64,000 nucleotides of DNA from Porphyrobacter sp. (GCA_017744315.1 JAGIBN010000002.1:452415-516414), one strand, 5' to 3'. Counted from the first letter of the stretch, positions 55,687 through 64,000 are shown. Program-made: numbers and translations. Notes: generated by a model not told the origin, from the sequence alone.

Positions 55687-56631
55687 TCAAAAAACCGTGC
55701 CAATGATCGCCCGAGCCAGCCAGCCGTTGGGCCCGTGTTCGTTGCGGTCGACGATGCCACCGCCGGAGAGGCGGAGAGATACCGTGTGCGAGAGCGAAAC
55801 CGTGGCGGTCGCGCCAAGCGCCAGCGCACGCTGCGCATTGTTGGCGTCGATTCCGTCGAGCGCGGTCTCGCCACCCTTACGCCACAACAAGTCGAGCGAT
55901 CCCCACAGGCCGGGCACGAAGCCCCGTGTTATATGGCCCTCGACGATGAACAGCGGATTCTGAGTCATGCGGTCGGCGCCGTAAGGATCGTCGTTCGCGC
56001 CGTAGAACGTGACTGTTGGCATGATCTCGAGCGTGGTCAGGTGCGGATCGGCCATGCGCTCGCCGATTGCGTAGACCACCGGCACGCCGAGCCGCACCGC
56101 GAAACGATTGGCGCCAATGTTGGTGGTGCGTGTGTCGCTATACTTGCCCGTCGGCAGAAACAGCTTGCCGAGCAAGTTCACCGCAAGACCCGGCTTGTGC
56201 GCAGCAAAGTCCGCCGCCTGAAGCGAAGGCGTTCCGTAGATACCCGCCACATAACCGAGCTGGATGTCGCCCAGACCACTGATCGAACCCGGCGGGTCGC
56301 CCGGCGCGAGACCGAGGTCGGAGTGGATCCTGCTGCCCGGGATCACCGCGAAGACAAAGTGCTGCTGTGACCGGACGTTGAACTCCTGGACGAACTGCAA
56401 CACCGCCAGGGCTGTCTCGAGATCCGGATCATCGGAGACCGTGCCGGTATCGGTGCCAAGATTGCTGTTGAGCGAATGGAGCCTCAGCGAGGCGACCGTC
56501 GTATCTGCCGGGGCCATCATGTAGAGCCGCGCGCCATCGTCTTGCGCCGCAGCGGGCGCTGTGAAGCAGAGCAACGGCAACAGGGACATTGCCATCCAGC
56601 GTCCCAAAAATGCGGATGCGGCCCTGATCAC
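55687..56631 (-). CDS. outer-membrane transporter of the phenol-degradation (MetA) type
   Basis: 314 residues with an N-terminal signal (LLPLLCFTAPAAAQ). The rest is a run of amphipathic strands ending in Phe, as outer-membrane barrels do. Segments such as GLGDIQLGYVAGIYG, AVNLLGKLFLPTGKY and GANRFAVRLGVPVVYAIG match the putative MetA-pathway/SphA porin family that imports hydrophobic compounds. It is the first gene of the five-gene DyP operon and divergent from blaI across 265 bases. Confidence 0.82.
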   Translation of the reverse strand: MIRAASAFLGRWMAMSLLPLLCFTAPAAAQDDGARLYMMAPADTTVASLRLHSLNSNLGTDTGTVSDDPDLETALAVLQFVQEFNVRSQQHFVFAVIPGSRIHSDLGLAPGDPPGSISGLGDIQLGYVAGIYGTPSLQAADFAAHKPGLAVNLLGKLFLPTGKYSDTRTTNIGANRFAVRLGVPVVYAIGERMADPHLTTLEIMPTVTFYGANDDPYGADRMTQNPLFIVEGHITRGFVPGLWGSLDLLWRKGGETALDGIDANNAQRALALGATATVSLSHTVSLRLSGGGIVDRNEHGPNGWLARAIIGTVF

Positions 56632-56848
56632 TGTCTTGCCATCCCACCCTCGTAGCCTTTGGAAAGTATCCGAGCCTCCAGTGGCGAAGGATTGGGGTTA
56701 ACCCGGAAGGGCAGCGGTGAAGTCCCGCAGAACTGGCATGCGGCCGGCATCGGCCAAGTTTCCCGGCGTGATGACTTGCAGCACCGCCTGTCCGAAGCAG
56801 TCATTTGGGCAGACCAGGACGTATGCCAAAAATCCCCTTTGCAGACGC

Positions 56849-56878
56849 GCTACATTTGTGACACGCTACAAATGTAGC
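56849..56878. promoter_or_regulatory. BlaI/MecI-type operator upstream of blaI
   Basis: GCTACATTTGT (56849-56859), eight bases, ACAAATGTAGC (56868-56878) is a perfect 11-base inverted repeat. It contains the TACA...TGTA core typical of BlaI/MecI/CopY operators and ends 18 bases before the blaI start. The regulator encoded next should bind it and repress its own operon. It may also affect the divergent DyP operon 218 bases away. Confidence 0.8.
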
Positions 56879-56896
56879 AGCGAGGCAGAGGGGCCG

Positions 56897-57283
56897 ATGT
56901 TGAAGAAGTTGCCGCCGCGCGAACGCGAGATTGTCGACCTGCTTTACGAGCGGGGCGATCTGACCGTAGCAGAGATCTCAGAAGCCCTGCCTGGGCAACT
57001 CAGTGGCTCGGCAGTGCGAACGATGCTCAGCCGGCTCGAGCAAAAGGGATTCGTGCGCCGCACAGACGGTTCGAAAGGCCATCTCTACCGACCTGCCGTG
57101 CCCGACAGTCAAGCGCGCAAGTCCGCACTCAAGGAACTGGTGCGAGTATTCTTCCACGGCTCCCCCGCGGGCGCCGCGACAGCACTGCTCGGCATGTCCG
57201 AACGGCTTGACGAGGCCGAACTCGACGAGCTTGAGGCCCTGATCGCCCAGGCCCGCGACGCCAGGCGCAAGAGCGGCAAGTGA
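56897..57283 (+). CDS. blaI: BlaI/MecI/CopY-family repressor
   Basis: 128 residues. A winged helix fills residues about 5-75 (LPPREREIVDLLYERGDLTVAEISEALPG, then SAVRTMLSRLEQKGFVRRTDGSKGHLYRP), followed by a dimerisation helix. In the classic pathway BlaR1 signalling leads to its cleavage and induction of the operon. The perfect operator lies just upstream. The gene overlaps blaR1 by four bases. Confidence 0.93.
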   Translation: MLKKLPPREREIVDLLYERGDLTVAEISEALPGQLSGSAVRTMLSRLEQKGFVRRTDGSKGHLYRPAVPDSQARKSALKELVRVFFHGSPAGAATALLGMSERLDEAELDELEALIAQARDARRKSGK

Positions 57284-58452
57284 TGATCGTCCTCTTAGCC
57301 GCGAAGTCGGTCGTGATCGCCGGAGGAACCCTGCTGGTACTGCGGCTGTCGCGCGGCCGCTCGGCCGCGGATCGGAGCTGGATCGCGCATCTCGGCCTGG
57401 CGGCGCTTGCCACGCTGCCACTCGGATCGGTGCTGTTTCCGCCGCTCGAGGTGGCGACCTCCTACACCTCTGTGCTGGCCGAGGCCGCGACGGCAAACTC
57501 TGGTGCCGCCCTGATCGCGCCTATCGCGCCTTCGCCACTTCCGCCTGTTTCGGAGTTGTACGAGGCACAGACGACGGGCTGGCTGCTGCTGGCCTACGCC
57601 GTGATCGCACTGTTTCTCATCGCCCGCACGCTGTTGGCGTTGCTGCGGCTTGTGCTGCTGACCGCGCAGGCTCGCCCCGTGACTGACGAGCACTGGCTCG
57701 AGGCGCTGGCCCGGGCCCGGCGTCGGACCGGATTCATGAAGAGCACCGCGTTGCTCACCAGCAGCGAAATCCCCTCTCCGGTAAGCTGGGGCATGCAGCG
57801 GCCCAAGATCCTGCTCAACGCCGATGCCGTCGCGGCGCACGAGGACGCGGACGCCATCGTGGCGCACGAGCTGGCGCACGTAGCGCGGGCGGACTGGGCC
57901 AAGCTGGTGCTGGCCCGCGTGAGCGTGGCGTTATTCTGGTTCAATCCTTTTGCCTGGCTGTTGGCGCGAGAGGCCCACCAACTACGCGAGGAAGCCGCCG
58001 ACGACGCAGTGCTGGCCGCGGACGTCGAGGACACGGCTTATGCTAGCTTGCTGGTCAGCGCCGCCCGCCTGCAAAGCAAAAGCCTGCTGCTCGGAGCCCA
58101 TGGCGTCGCGCCTGTGCGAAGCTCGCTCGCCCAACGTGTCCGGCGGGTGCTCGACCGTGGCTTGAACCGCGCGGCAGGCGGCGCCCGTTGGGCTGTGGCC
58201 ATGGCGGTCGGTGCGGCCGCCCTGACCGTGCCGGTGATGACCTTACAGTTCACCGATGCCTCGCTCGCTTCCTCGATCTCTGCGCCATTCGCGTCAAACG
58301 ACGATGCCAATGCGATCGTGTTTGATCTTCGAATCCCACCTCGCGAGCCCGTGCCCATGGCGAGATTGACGCAGGAGGCGAGCGGACAGCCCGCGGTCGA
58401 CGGTGAAAGTCTGGCCGAAGCCGTGCCCACAGATAGCAAGAAAGCTCTTTGA
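57280..58452 (+). CDS. BlaR1-like M56 membrane metalloprotease lacking a sensor domain
   Basis: 390 residues. Two helices lie near the N-terminus and one around 105-125, with a cytoplasmic zinc protease between helices. The zinc motif is HELAH at 196-200, with REEAADDAVLA as the likely third-ligand region. A further helix near 305 is followed by only about 65 external residues. The roughly 250-residue penicillin-binding sensor of classic BlaR1 is missing, so if it senses beta-lactams it needs a partner. The serine hydrolase encoded immediately after could be that partner. Coupled to blaI. Confidence 0.9.
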   Translation: MMIVLLAAKSVVIAGGTLLVLRLSRGRSAADRSWIAHLGLAALATLPLGSVLFPPLEVATSYTSVLAEAATANSGAALIAPIAPSPLPPVSELYEAQTTGWLLLAYAVIALFLIARTLLALLRLVLLTAQARPVTDEHWLEALARARRRTGFMKSTALLTSSEIPSPVSWGMQRPKILLNADAVAAHEDADAIVAHELAHVARADWAKLVLARVSVALFWFNPFAWLLAREAHQLREEAADDAVLAADVEDTAYASLLVSAARLQSKSLLLGAHGVAPVRSSLAQRVRRVLDRGLNRAAGGARWAVAMAVGAAALTVPVMTLQFTDASLASSISAPFASNDDANAIVFDLRIPPREPVPMARLTQEASGQPAVDGESLAEAVPTDSKKAL

Positions 58453-58481
58453 ACCGGATCCTGCTGAGGGGTGATCGCCAG

Positions 58482-59768
58482 ATGACCGACGTCAGAATCT
58501 CACGCGCGATTGGGGTGGTTCATCGCGTCATTGCCGCACTCGTTCTTTTCGCCACGCCCCTTGCCGCCGCCGCTCAGGATGTTGAGCAGCGCGCCAGGGA
58601 AATCGTCGAGGTGCTGCAGGGAAAGGCGATCTATACCGAGGTGTTTGATGAAACCTTCACCTCGCGGGTTTCGCAGGAGCAGTTTTCCGCGATCTTCGAT
58701 CCGGCCAAAGGCCAATATGGTCCGCTGGTCGGTCTGGATTCGGTTGAACCGACGTCACCAACCGCCGCGAACATCGCCATCCGGTTCGAGCGTGGGATCG
58801 CGTCGGGCGTGTTCAACCTTGCTGGCAAGCCCCCCTATCGCGTCGCCGGCATCCTGGTGACCAATGTCGCACCGGCCGATGACAGCACCGAAAAGCTCTT
58901 GGCCGATATCCGGGCATTGCCGGGCGAAACATCGATACTCATCACCCCGCTCGACGGTGGCAAGCCTTTGCTGTCATACAATGCCGACCGGCATCTCGGC
59001 ATCGGATCGGCCTTCAAACTCTATATTCTCTCCACCCTCGCCCGCCAGGTTGCTGCAGGAAAGCGAAGCTGGAGCGATGTGGTCCCCATCACCACCAGGG
59101 GCCATCCATCCGGCGCATCGAGGGACTGGCCAGAAGGTGCGCCAGTCACTCTGCACACCCTCGCCACGCTAATGATCTCGGTCAGTGACAATACCGCCAC
59201 CGACAATTTGCTCTCGGTAGTGGGGCGCCACTCCGTGGAGGCAGAGGTCGCCGCTTCGGGGCATTCCGATCCCGCCCTATTGGTTCCCTTCATGTCGGCG
59301 CGCGAAATGGGTGTTCTGAAGACCGGCGGCGATATCGAAGCCTATCGGACTGCCGACGCCGCCGGACGCCTGGCCTTGTTGGAGGCCACCGCCGACAGCG
59401 AAATGGACATGTTCGAATTCATGACAGTGTTCACCGGCCCGCCCATCGCGCTAGATATCGAGTGGCTGGCGTCGGGAGAGGACATGGCCAAACTCATGCG
59501 CCGCGTCCGTGAACTCGACGATCCCACGGCGCGCGAGATCATGGCGGTCAGTACCTCCGTTCCCGACAATCTGCGCGGGGACTGGCGGTATATCGGCTTC
59601 AAGGGTGGATCGGAGCCCGGCGTGCTCAACTTGAGCTGGCTGCTGCAGGACAAAGGCGGCGAATGGCATGCGGTGACGCTAAGCTGGAATAACTCCGCTG
59701 CGGAGGTCAACCGCGAGGTCTTCAAGGCGCTCGCCATGCGCGCCATCGCGCTGGCCCGGTCAGAATAG
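58482..59768 (+). CDS. exported class-A-beta-lactamase-like serine hydrolase
   Basis: 428 residues from the ATG at 58482 (GAGGGG upstream). A signal peptide (VIAALVLFATPLAAAAQ) is followed by an N-terminal domain of about 100 residues resembling DUF3887-type modules (ARE-IVEVLQGK, FTSRVSQEQFSAIFD). The hydrolase domain has SAFK (Ser 176, Lys 179) and SDN (235-237). The third motif is KGG (FKGGSEPG), not KTG, and I do not see the Glu-166 loop. It could be a penicillin-binding sensor or an esterase, and true beta-lactamase activity is uncertain. A TTG 33 bases upstream overlaps the blaR1 stop. It completes the blaI-blaR1 operon. Confidence 0.85.
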   Translation: MTDVRISRAIGVVHRVIAALVLFATPLAAAAQDVEQRAREIVEVLQGKAIYTEVFDETFTSRVSQEQFSAIFDPAKGQYGPLVGLDSVEPTSPTAANIAIRFERGIASGVFNLAGKPPYRVAGILVTNVAPADDSTEKLLADIRALPGETSILITPLDGGKPLLSYNADRHLGIGSAFKLYILSTLARQVAAGKRSWSDVVPITTRGHPSGASRDWPEGAPVTLHTLATLMISVSDNTATDNLLSVVGRHSVEAEVAASGHSDPALLVPFMSAREMGVLKTGGDIEAYRTADAAGRLALLEATADSEMDMFEFMTVFTGPPIALDIEWLASGEDMAKLMRRVRELDDPTAREIMAVSTSVPDNLRGDWRYIGFKGGSEPGVLNLSWLLQDKGGEWHAVTLSWNNSAAEVNREVFKALAMRAIALARSE

Positions 59769-59800
59769 CCCTCATCCTCAATTGAGCATTAGGCCATCCT

Positions 59801-59904
59801 CAAATCGCCCATCGGCCGCCGTCGATGGTCATAGGGGTAGCGTCAGACCAAATGGACCTCAGGAGTTCCTGAACGCCGGGGCTTTTCCAGCTCTTGCCAA
59901 CTCG
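59801..59904 (-). pseudogene. possible 3' remnant of a short-chain dehydrogenase gene
   Basis: A 34-codon open stretch between a TAA (59905-59907) and a TGA ends ATPMTIDGGRWAI. This closely resembles the extreme C-terminus of many SDR enzymes (xTIDGGxW). Nothing else of the gene remains upstream. It is either a decayed fragment or coincidence. The rest of the 267-base gap (59769-60035) holds no gene that I can see. Confidence 0.3.
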
Positions 59905-60026
59905 TTAGGCCGTCACTGAACTTAGACCCTAATCCGTACAATTAGCGTGTACGATGGGGTGATTACCTGATGGCATGACATAGAAACTGCCGCGTAATCG
60001 CAAGAATAGCTAAAATTTGAGAGGAG

Positions 60027-60046
60027 TTCACTGACATGTCAGTGAA
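60027..60046 (+). promoter_or_regulatory. 20-base perfect palindrome spanning the autotransporter start codon
   Basis: TTCACTGACA / TGTCAGTGAA is perfectly self-complementary and contains the ATG at 60036-60038. Allowing one G-U pair, it extends to 26 bases (60024-60049). In the mRNA an eight-pair stem would hold CAUG in its loop, just downstream of the GAGAGGAG ribosome-binding site at 60019-60026. It could restrict initiation, or serve as a DNA operator. Confidence 0.5.
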
Positions 60047-63000
60047 TTCGTCAGGTCAAGTGCGGCCCCAACCGATCGGCGAAACCCGCCTTACCTTGCT
60101 TTCAGGAACCTCTGCCCTCGCCCTAGCAGTGGGGTGCCTGACCAGTGCCTTCTTCATTCGGCCGGTACAGGCACAAACCTGCCCCACGCTTAGTCCAAAC
60201 AATCTCGAGTGCACAATTCCCGCCGGTACCGTCGTCACGGTGACCACTGCAGGCGGGACAGGCATCTCCAACAGCGGCGCCAGTGGAGATGTTACGGCAG
60301 ACGGCATTACGATCAACCTTCAGGCAGGAAACTCGACAGGGACTATCCTGCAAACTGGCGCGGACATCACAGTCACCAACAGCACGATCAAAACCACTTC
60401 AACCGCGACTGCGACGATAAGCGGTCAGACCGGCGCCCTTGTCACAGGCGTTGGAAGTCTCGCCAGGATCACCGGTGGCAGCCTGACCTTGGGAAACGGC
60501 ACGACAGCGGCTAACAACCTCACCGCGATCCGTGTTGCCGACGGTGGTTTCGTCACCCTGACGGCGTCGACCGTTCAGATGCTGGGCGGAAATAGCGGGA
60601 CCGTCAGCTACTACAATCACGGCCTGGTCGCCTCTGGGGGAAACAGCCGGATCGAAATGGCAGGTGGCTCCGTCGCCACAACCTCCCGCGCATCGTTCGC
60701 GGTCCGGGCGGAGAACGGCGGCACGATCACCCTGTCACAAGGTGCAACGATTGCCACCACCAACACGACCAGTGCTGCCGCCGCTGTACCTGCCAACACC
60801 AGCAGCTACGCCCTGACCGCTACGGGAGCCGGTAGTTCAATCGTTGGCCGGGACATCACCGTCACAACGGCCGGGGCCTTTGCCAATGCCGCACGCGCAG
60901 AGAATGGTGCCGCTATCGATCTGGGGACCAGCAGCCTGTCCACCAGCGCGGCCAACGCACATGCCTTGTTTGCGACAGGTGCGACCACTCGAATTGTCGG
61001 TCAGACGCTGACGGTCAACACAACGGGAGCGACATCCAGCGCGGCGAAGAGTGAAGCGGGCGCCGCGATCGAATTGACAGGAGGCACCTACACCACAACG
61101 GCTGGGGCCAGCCACGCCCTGTACGCTACCGGCGCGGGCAGTTCGATCGTCGGAACGAATGTGGCGGCCAGCGCTGGCGGTACCGCGACCAATGCAGCCA
61201 GAGCCGAAGATGGTGCGAACATCCAACTGACGGGAGGCACTCTCCAAACCACGGGCAGTGGCGGGTCGGAGATTCTCAATGCCGCGGCGGCTGATGTTCG
61301 CACCGGCGGTACGATGACGCTTGATGGGATAATCATAAGCACGTCCGGTGGTCGCGGCGATGGACTGCACGCTGACGGTGCCGGCTCGCGAATTGACGCG
61401 AGCAACATCACGGTCACCACGAGCTGGACCCAGGGAAATGCGGCTGCGAACGCGATCGACGTTCAGAGCGGTGCAGTAGTCAGTGTTGTTGATAGCAGTC
61501 TGACGTCGGTCGTGACGGCGGTCGCGGTAAGCGTGCTCGGCACCTCGGGCTCCAGCTTCTCCGCCACCAATACCAGCATTACGGCGACCGGCCCGACGGC
61601 CCCTGGCGTGCGCGTGTCGAACCAGTCGACCGGTATGTTGAGCGGCGGATCGATCACCACGAATGGCATCAATTCAGCGGCGCTGGAGGCAGGTTCTTCG
61701 ACGATCGACGCAACCAATGTCGCCATCTCGACGACCGGCATGGGCCGGTCTTACGGCGCCGTCTCCGGGGGCAACAGCACGATCACGCTGACCGGCGGAT
61801 CGATCACCACGACCGGGGATGCTGAAAATCCATCAACAGCGAGCGCCCGACGGGCGCACGGCATGACTGCATACAACTCGGGCGGCCTACTTAATTCCAC
61901 TGACACGACAGTCCTCGTCACCGGGTTGGAAGCCTTCGGGGTCGTCGCCGACGATGGCGGGATCATCACACTCGGCGGCAATACGATCGAGACCCGGGGA
62001 GCAGCCGGCATAGGCCTCTATGCGGGCATCGACCAGGAAGGTGCACAGTTCTTGGTCGACCTCACTGGGACAGACCTCGAGGTCACGACCGAAGGCCAGC
62101 GAGCCTATGGGGCCTACGTTTCACGCGACTTCCACATCGCGACGGCAACGATGGATCTGACGGGGATTTCGATCACCACGGCGGGCAGCGATGCTGCCGG
62201 TCTACGCGCCATTGGGGGCGCTCAGTTGACCGCGCAGGATGGGCAGATCGTTACGTCAGGTGCGGGAGCATACGGCGTGCAATCGCGGTACTTCGTCAAT
62301 GCGGTCGTGCCCGACAGCCGCAGCGAAACGACGACAGTCGCTTTGGATGGATTGTCGATCGAAACGAGCGGTGTCCTGGCGCATGGCGGCGTGGTCCAGA
62401 ACGGGGCTCGTTTATCGGGAACAGATGTTTCAATCGACGCTACAGGCATTGGCGCTGCAGCCCTATTTGTACTCGGCGATTTCGGGCCGACCTCTACAGC
62501 GAGTTTCACTGACAGCGAGCTTACCAACGCAGGCGGAGCAACCGTTATTGCAGCTGGAAACGCCGACATCGTCTTGCTCCGCTCGACGGTGGGTACGCAG
62601 CTCGCCGACGGTGGGAACGAGCAGTGGTTGCAGGTCGCGACGTCGGACGACTTTGTTCCGCTAGATGGCAGGGCGGCGCTCAACGAAGAACACGATCCCG
62701 AGGTCGTCCCGGTCTCCGCCCTAATTTCACCAGCAGCTTTGGTCCCGGCAGCAGCACCTGGCCTCGCAAACATCAGCCTGATCGCATCGCACGCGACTGG
62801 CTCGGCGCTGACGGCGTCCGGAAGCGTGTCCAACTTGGTTTTGAGCCAAGGCAGCTTGTGGGACCTGACTGGCAATTCGAACCTCACCAGCGTGACGAAC
62901 GACCAGAGCAGCATCATATATCTTGCGCCTGCAGGCGACCCGACGCTTCTCGCGAGTTACAAGACGCTGACGGTGGTAAACTGGATCGGCCAAGGGGGTG

Positions 63001-64000
63001 TGCTGGGCCTCAACACGTATCTCGGCACCGATGGTTCACCTTCCGATTTGTTGATCATTGATGGCGGAACTGGAACGGGGAATACCGATCTTCGCATCAT
63101 GAACACTACCGGTCGTGGTGCCGTCACAACCGGCAACGGCATTCTGGTGGTGGACGCGATTGATGGCGGGACAACGGCAGTCGGCGCATTCCACCTTGGC
63201 GCCCCGGCAATAGCTGGCCCCTACGAGTACCTGCTCTATCGAGGAAGTGTCGATTCGAGCGGGCCAGATAGCTGGTATTTGCGGTCTACGCTGGATTGCA
63301 CTGTTTCAGGTGCGCCGTCACCCCCGTGTCCAACGCCAACACCAACACCAACGCCCACACCCACACCCACACCCACACCAACTCCGACTCCAACGCCAAC
63401 GCCGACGCCCACACCAACGCCAACGCCAACGCCGACACCAACGCCGACGCCAACACCCACTCCGACGCCGACGCCAACGCCCACACCCACACCCACACCC
63501 ACACCCACTCCGACACCCACTCCGACACCCACTCCGACACCCACGCCGACGCCGACGCCGACACCAACGCCCACTCCGACACCAACTCCAACTCCAACTC
63601 CAACTCCAACTCCAACTCCAACTCCAACTCCAACTCCAACTCCGACGCCGACCCCAACGCCGACCCCTCCTCGCCCGCTTCCCCTGCCGAACTATCGTGA
63701 GGAAGTGTCGCTGATCACGGCGATCCCGACGGCCGCATTGTCCTATGGTCGCGGCATTCTCGACACGCTGCACGAGCGTGTCGGGGACGAGGAGCAATTG
63801 CGCGGCGACCCCGAGCTACGCGACGACGAGAACCCCAACGGCGTGTGGGGGCGCCTCATCGCCAAGGATGTGAGGCATCATACCGATCTTGGCATCTACG
63901 GCTCGGGCCCGAGCTACAAGATGGACAGCTGGGCGCTGCAGGGCGGCATCGACTTCTACCGCGAGGAAGACGACGACGGCGATCGCGATCATGCCGGCAT
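60036..64000 (+). CDS. type V autotransporter adhesin (partial, C-terminus off the right edge)
   Basis: An open frame of 1321 codons without a stop. An extended N-terminus of about 45 residues (RLTLLSGTSALALAVGCLTSAFFIRPVQAQ) is the export signal. The passenger (about residues 46-1095) is Thr/Ser/Gly/Ala-rich and repetitive, with many blocks of the type GGSITTTxG, ITVTT and AEDGAxIxLTGG, as expected for a beta-helix adhesin. Residues about 1099-1210 are 56 Pro-Thr dipeptides. PLPNYREEVSLITAIPTAALSYGRGILDTLHERVG then opens the pertactin-type outer-membrane barrel, continuing past the edge. Two Cys (DCTVSG, PPCPTP) flank the linker start. Confidence 0.92.
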   Translation, partial: MSVNSSGQVRPQPIGETRLTLLSGTSALALAVGCLTSAFFIRPVQAQTCPTLSPNNLECTIPAGTVVTVTTAGGTGISNSGASGDVTADGITINLQAGNSTGTILQTGADITVTNSTIKTTSTATATISGQTGALVTGVGSLARITGGSLTLGNGTTAANNLTAIRVADGGFVTLTASTVQMLGGNSGTVSYYNHGLVASGGNSRIEMAGGSVATTSRASFAVRAENGGTITLSQGATIATTNTTSAAAAVPANTSSYALTATGAGSSIVGRDITVTTAGAFANAARAENGAAIDLGTSSLSTSAANAHALFATGATTRIVGQTLTVNTTGATSSAAKSEAGAAIELTGGTYTTTAGASHALYATGAGSSIVGTNVAASAGGTATNAARAEDGANIQLTGGTLQTTGSGGSEILNAAAADVRTGGTMTLDGIIISTSGGRGDGLHADGAGSRIDASNITVTTSWTQGNAAANAIDVQSGAVVSVVDSSLTSVVTAVAVSVLGTSGSSFSATNTSITATGPTAPGVRVSNQSTGMLSGGSITTNGINSAALEAGSSTIDATNVAISTTGMGRSYGAVSGGNSTITLTGGSITTTGDAENPSTASARRAHGMTAYNSGGLLNSTDTTVLVTGLEAFGVVADDGGIITLGGNTIETRGAAGIGLYAGIDQEGAQFLVDLTGTDLEVTTEGQRAYGAYVSRDFHIATATMDLTGISITTAGSDAAGLRAIGGAQLTAQDGQIVTSGAGAYGVQSRYFVNAVVPDSRSETTTVALDGLSIETSGVLAHGGVVQNGARLSGTDVSIDATGIGAAALFVLGDFGPTSTASFTDSELTNAGGATVIAAGNADIVLLRSTVGTQLADGGNEQWLQVATSDDFVPLDGRAALNEEHDPEVVPVSALISPAALVPAAAPGLANISLIASHATGSALTASGSVSNLVLSQGSLWDLTGNSNLTSVTNDQSSIIYLAPAGDPTLLASYKTLTVVNWIGQGGVLGLNTYLGTDGSPSDLLIIDGGTGTGNTDLRIMNTTGRGAVTTGNGILVVDAIDGGTTAVGAFHLGAPAIAGPYEYLLYRGSVDSSGPDSWYLRSTLDCTVSGAPSPPCPTPTPTPTPTPTPTPTPTPTPTPTPTPTPTPTPTPTPTPTPTPTPTPTPTPTPTPTPTPTPTPTPTPTPTPTPTPTPTPTPTPTPTPTPTPTPTPTPTPTPTPTPTPTPTPTPPRPLPLPNYREEVSLITAIPTAALSYGRGILDTLHERVGDEEQLRGDPELRDDENPNGVWGRLIAKDVRHHTDLGIYGSGPSYKMDSWALQGGIDFYREEDDDGDRDHAG
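63330..63665 (+). repeat. Pro-Thr coding tandem hexamer (56 copies)
   Basis: A six-base period encodes (Pro-Thr) 56 times, mixing cca/ccc/ccg with aca/acg/act codons. At 63582-63641 ten consecutive copies of ccaact are identical, which indicates recent slipped-strand expansion. Because the unit is six bases, length change keeps the frame and would only lengthen or shorten the linker between passenger and barrel. Confidence 0.93.

Noticed and set aside
56690..56800. Cobalamin-riboswitch-like words (GGTGAAGTCC, CGCAGAACTG) upstream of blaI
   Set aside because: The invariant CCCGC-ACTG box and the correctly placed GCCACTG element are missing, the order is wrong on both strands, and neither flanking operon relates to B12.
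63236..63797. Long antisense and frame-shifted readings made of Gly-Val, His-Pro-Gln or Ser-Trp repeats
   Set aside because: They are frame shadows of the Pro-Thr coding repeat of the autotransporter and have no independent support.

Overview
This is a GC-rich, densely coded bacterial window. Gene content and order point to an alphaproteobacterium of the order Sphingomonadales (Erythrobacteraceae or Sphingomonadaceae). The main evidence is the run dusB-ntrB-ntrC-ntrY-ntrX-hfq-hflX, a tandem-domain Hfq, an ispDF fusion, the mreBCD-mrdA-rodA block, a RibB with a degenerate RibA-like tail, and a coenzyme-Q-type START protein after lipA. Nearly all of it is chromosomal housekeeping. I see no integrase, transposase, phage module or CRISPR array. 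Layout: 1-1913 is a phosphate-uptake operon on the minus strand (a NUDIX-DUF47 fused ORF, then PiT) with a Pho-box-like repeat just upstream. 2111-7029 is a flavin neighbourhood: ribH, an HTH-RibB-RibX protein and a divergent flavin reductase, with a type II NADH dehydrogenase between them. 7030-9882 is an SDR / FMN alpha-hydroxyacid oxidase / M48 protease operon. 10061-12088 encodes an EF-G-like GTPase with a structured leader, followed by tRNA-Lys. 12353-18031 is the elongasome operon, with mutL divergent from it. 20017-25528 carries a lipoprotein, a NYN/LOTUS protein, carbonic anhydrase, lipA, a Coq10-like protein, cinA and ispDF. 25610-36375 is the nitrogen two-component cluster with Hfq, HflX, a Stf0-type sulfotransferase and MazG. 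37484-43619 is a czcCBA-type heavy-metal efflux operon headed by a small His/Cys-rich exported protein. 43743-50946 is a long minus-strand run mltB-dacC-tmk-holB-metG-tatD-MBL-small membrane protein. 52289-56631 is a compact five-gene DyP-peroxidase cluster with several uncharacterised partners. 56849-59768 is a BlaI/BlaR1-type regulatory pair with a serine hydrolase and a perfect BlaI-like operator. 60036 to the right edge is a large autotransporter adhesin, truncated by the window, with 56 Pro-Thr dipeptides before its barrel. The least ordinary regions are the DyP cluster, the HTH-RibB-RibX protein with its palindromic upstream site, the missing conventional start codons of hflX and the NUDIX-DUF47 gene, and the palindrome that buries the autotransporter start codon. 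Coordinates and motifs come from direct reading. Family assignments come from recognised motifs and were not checked by database search.
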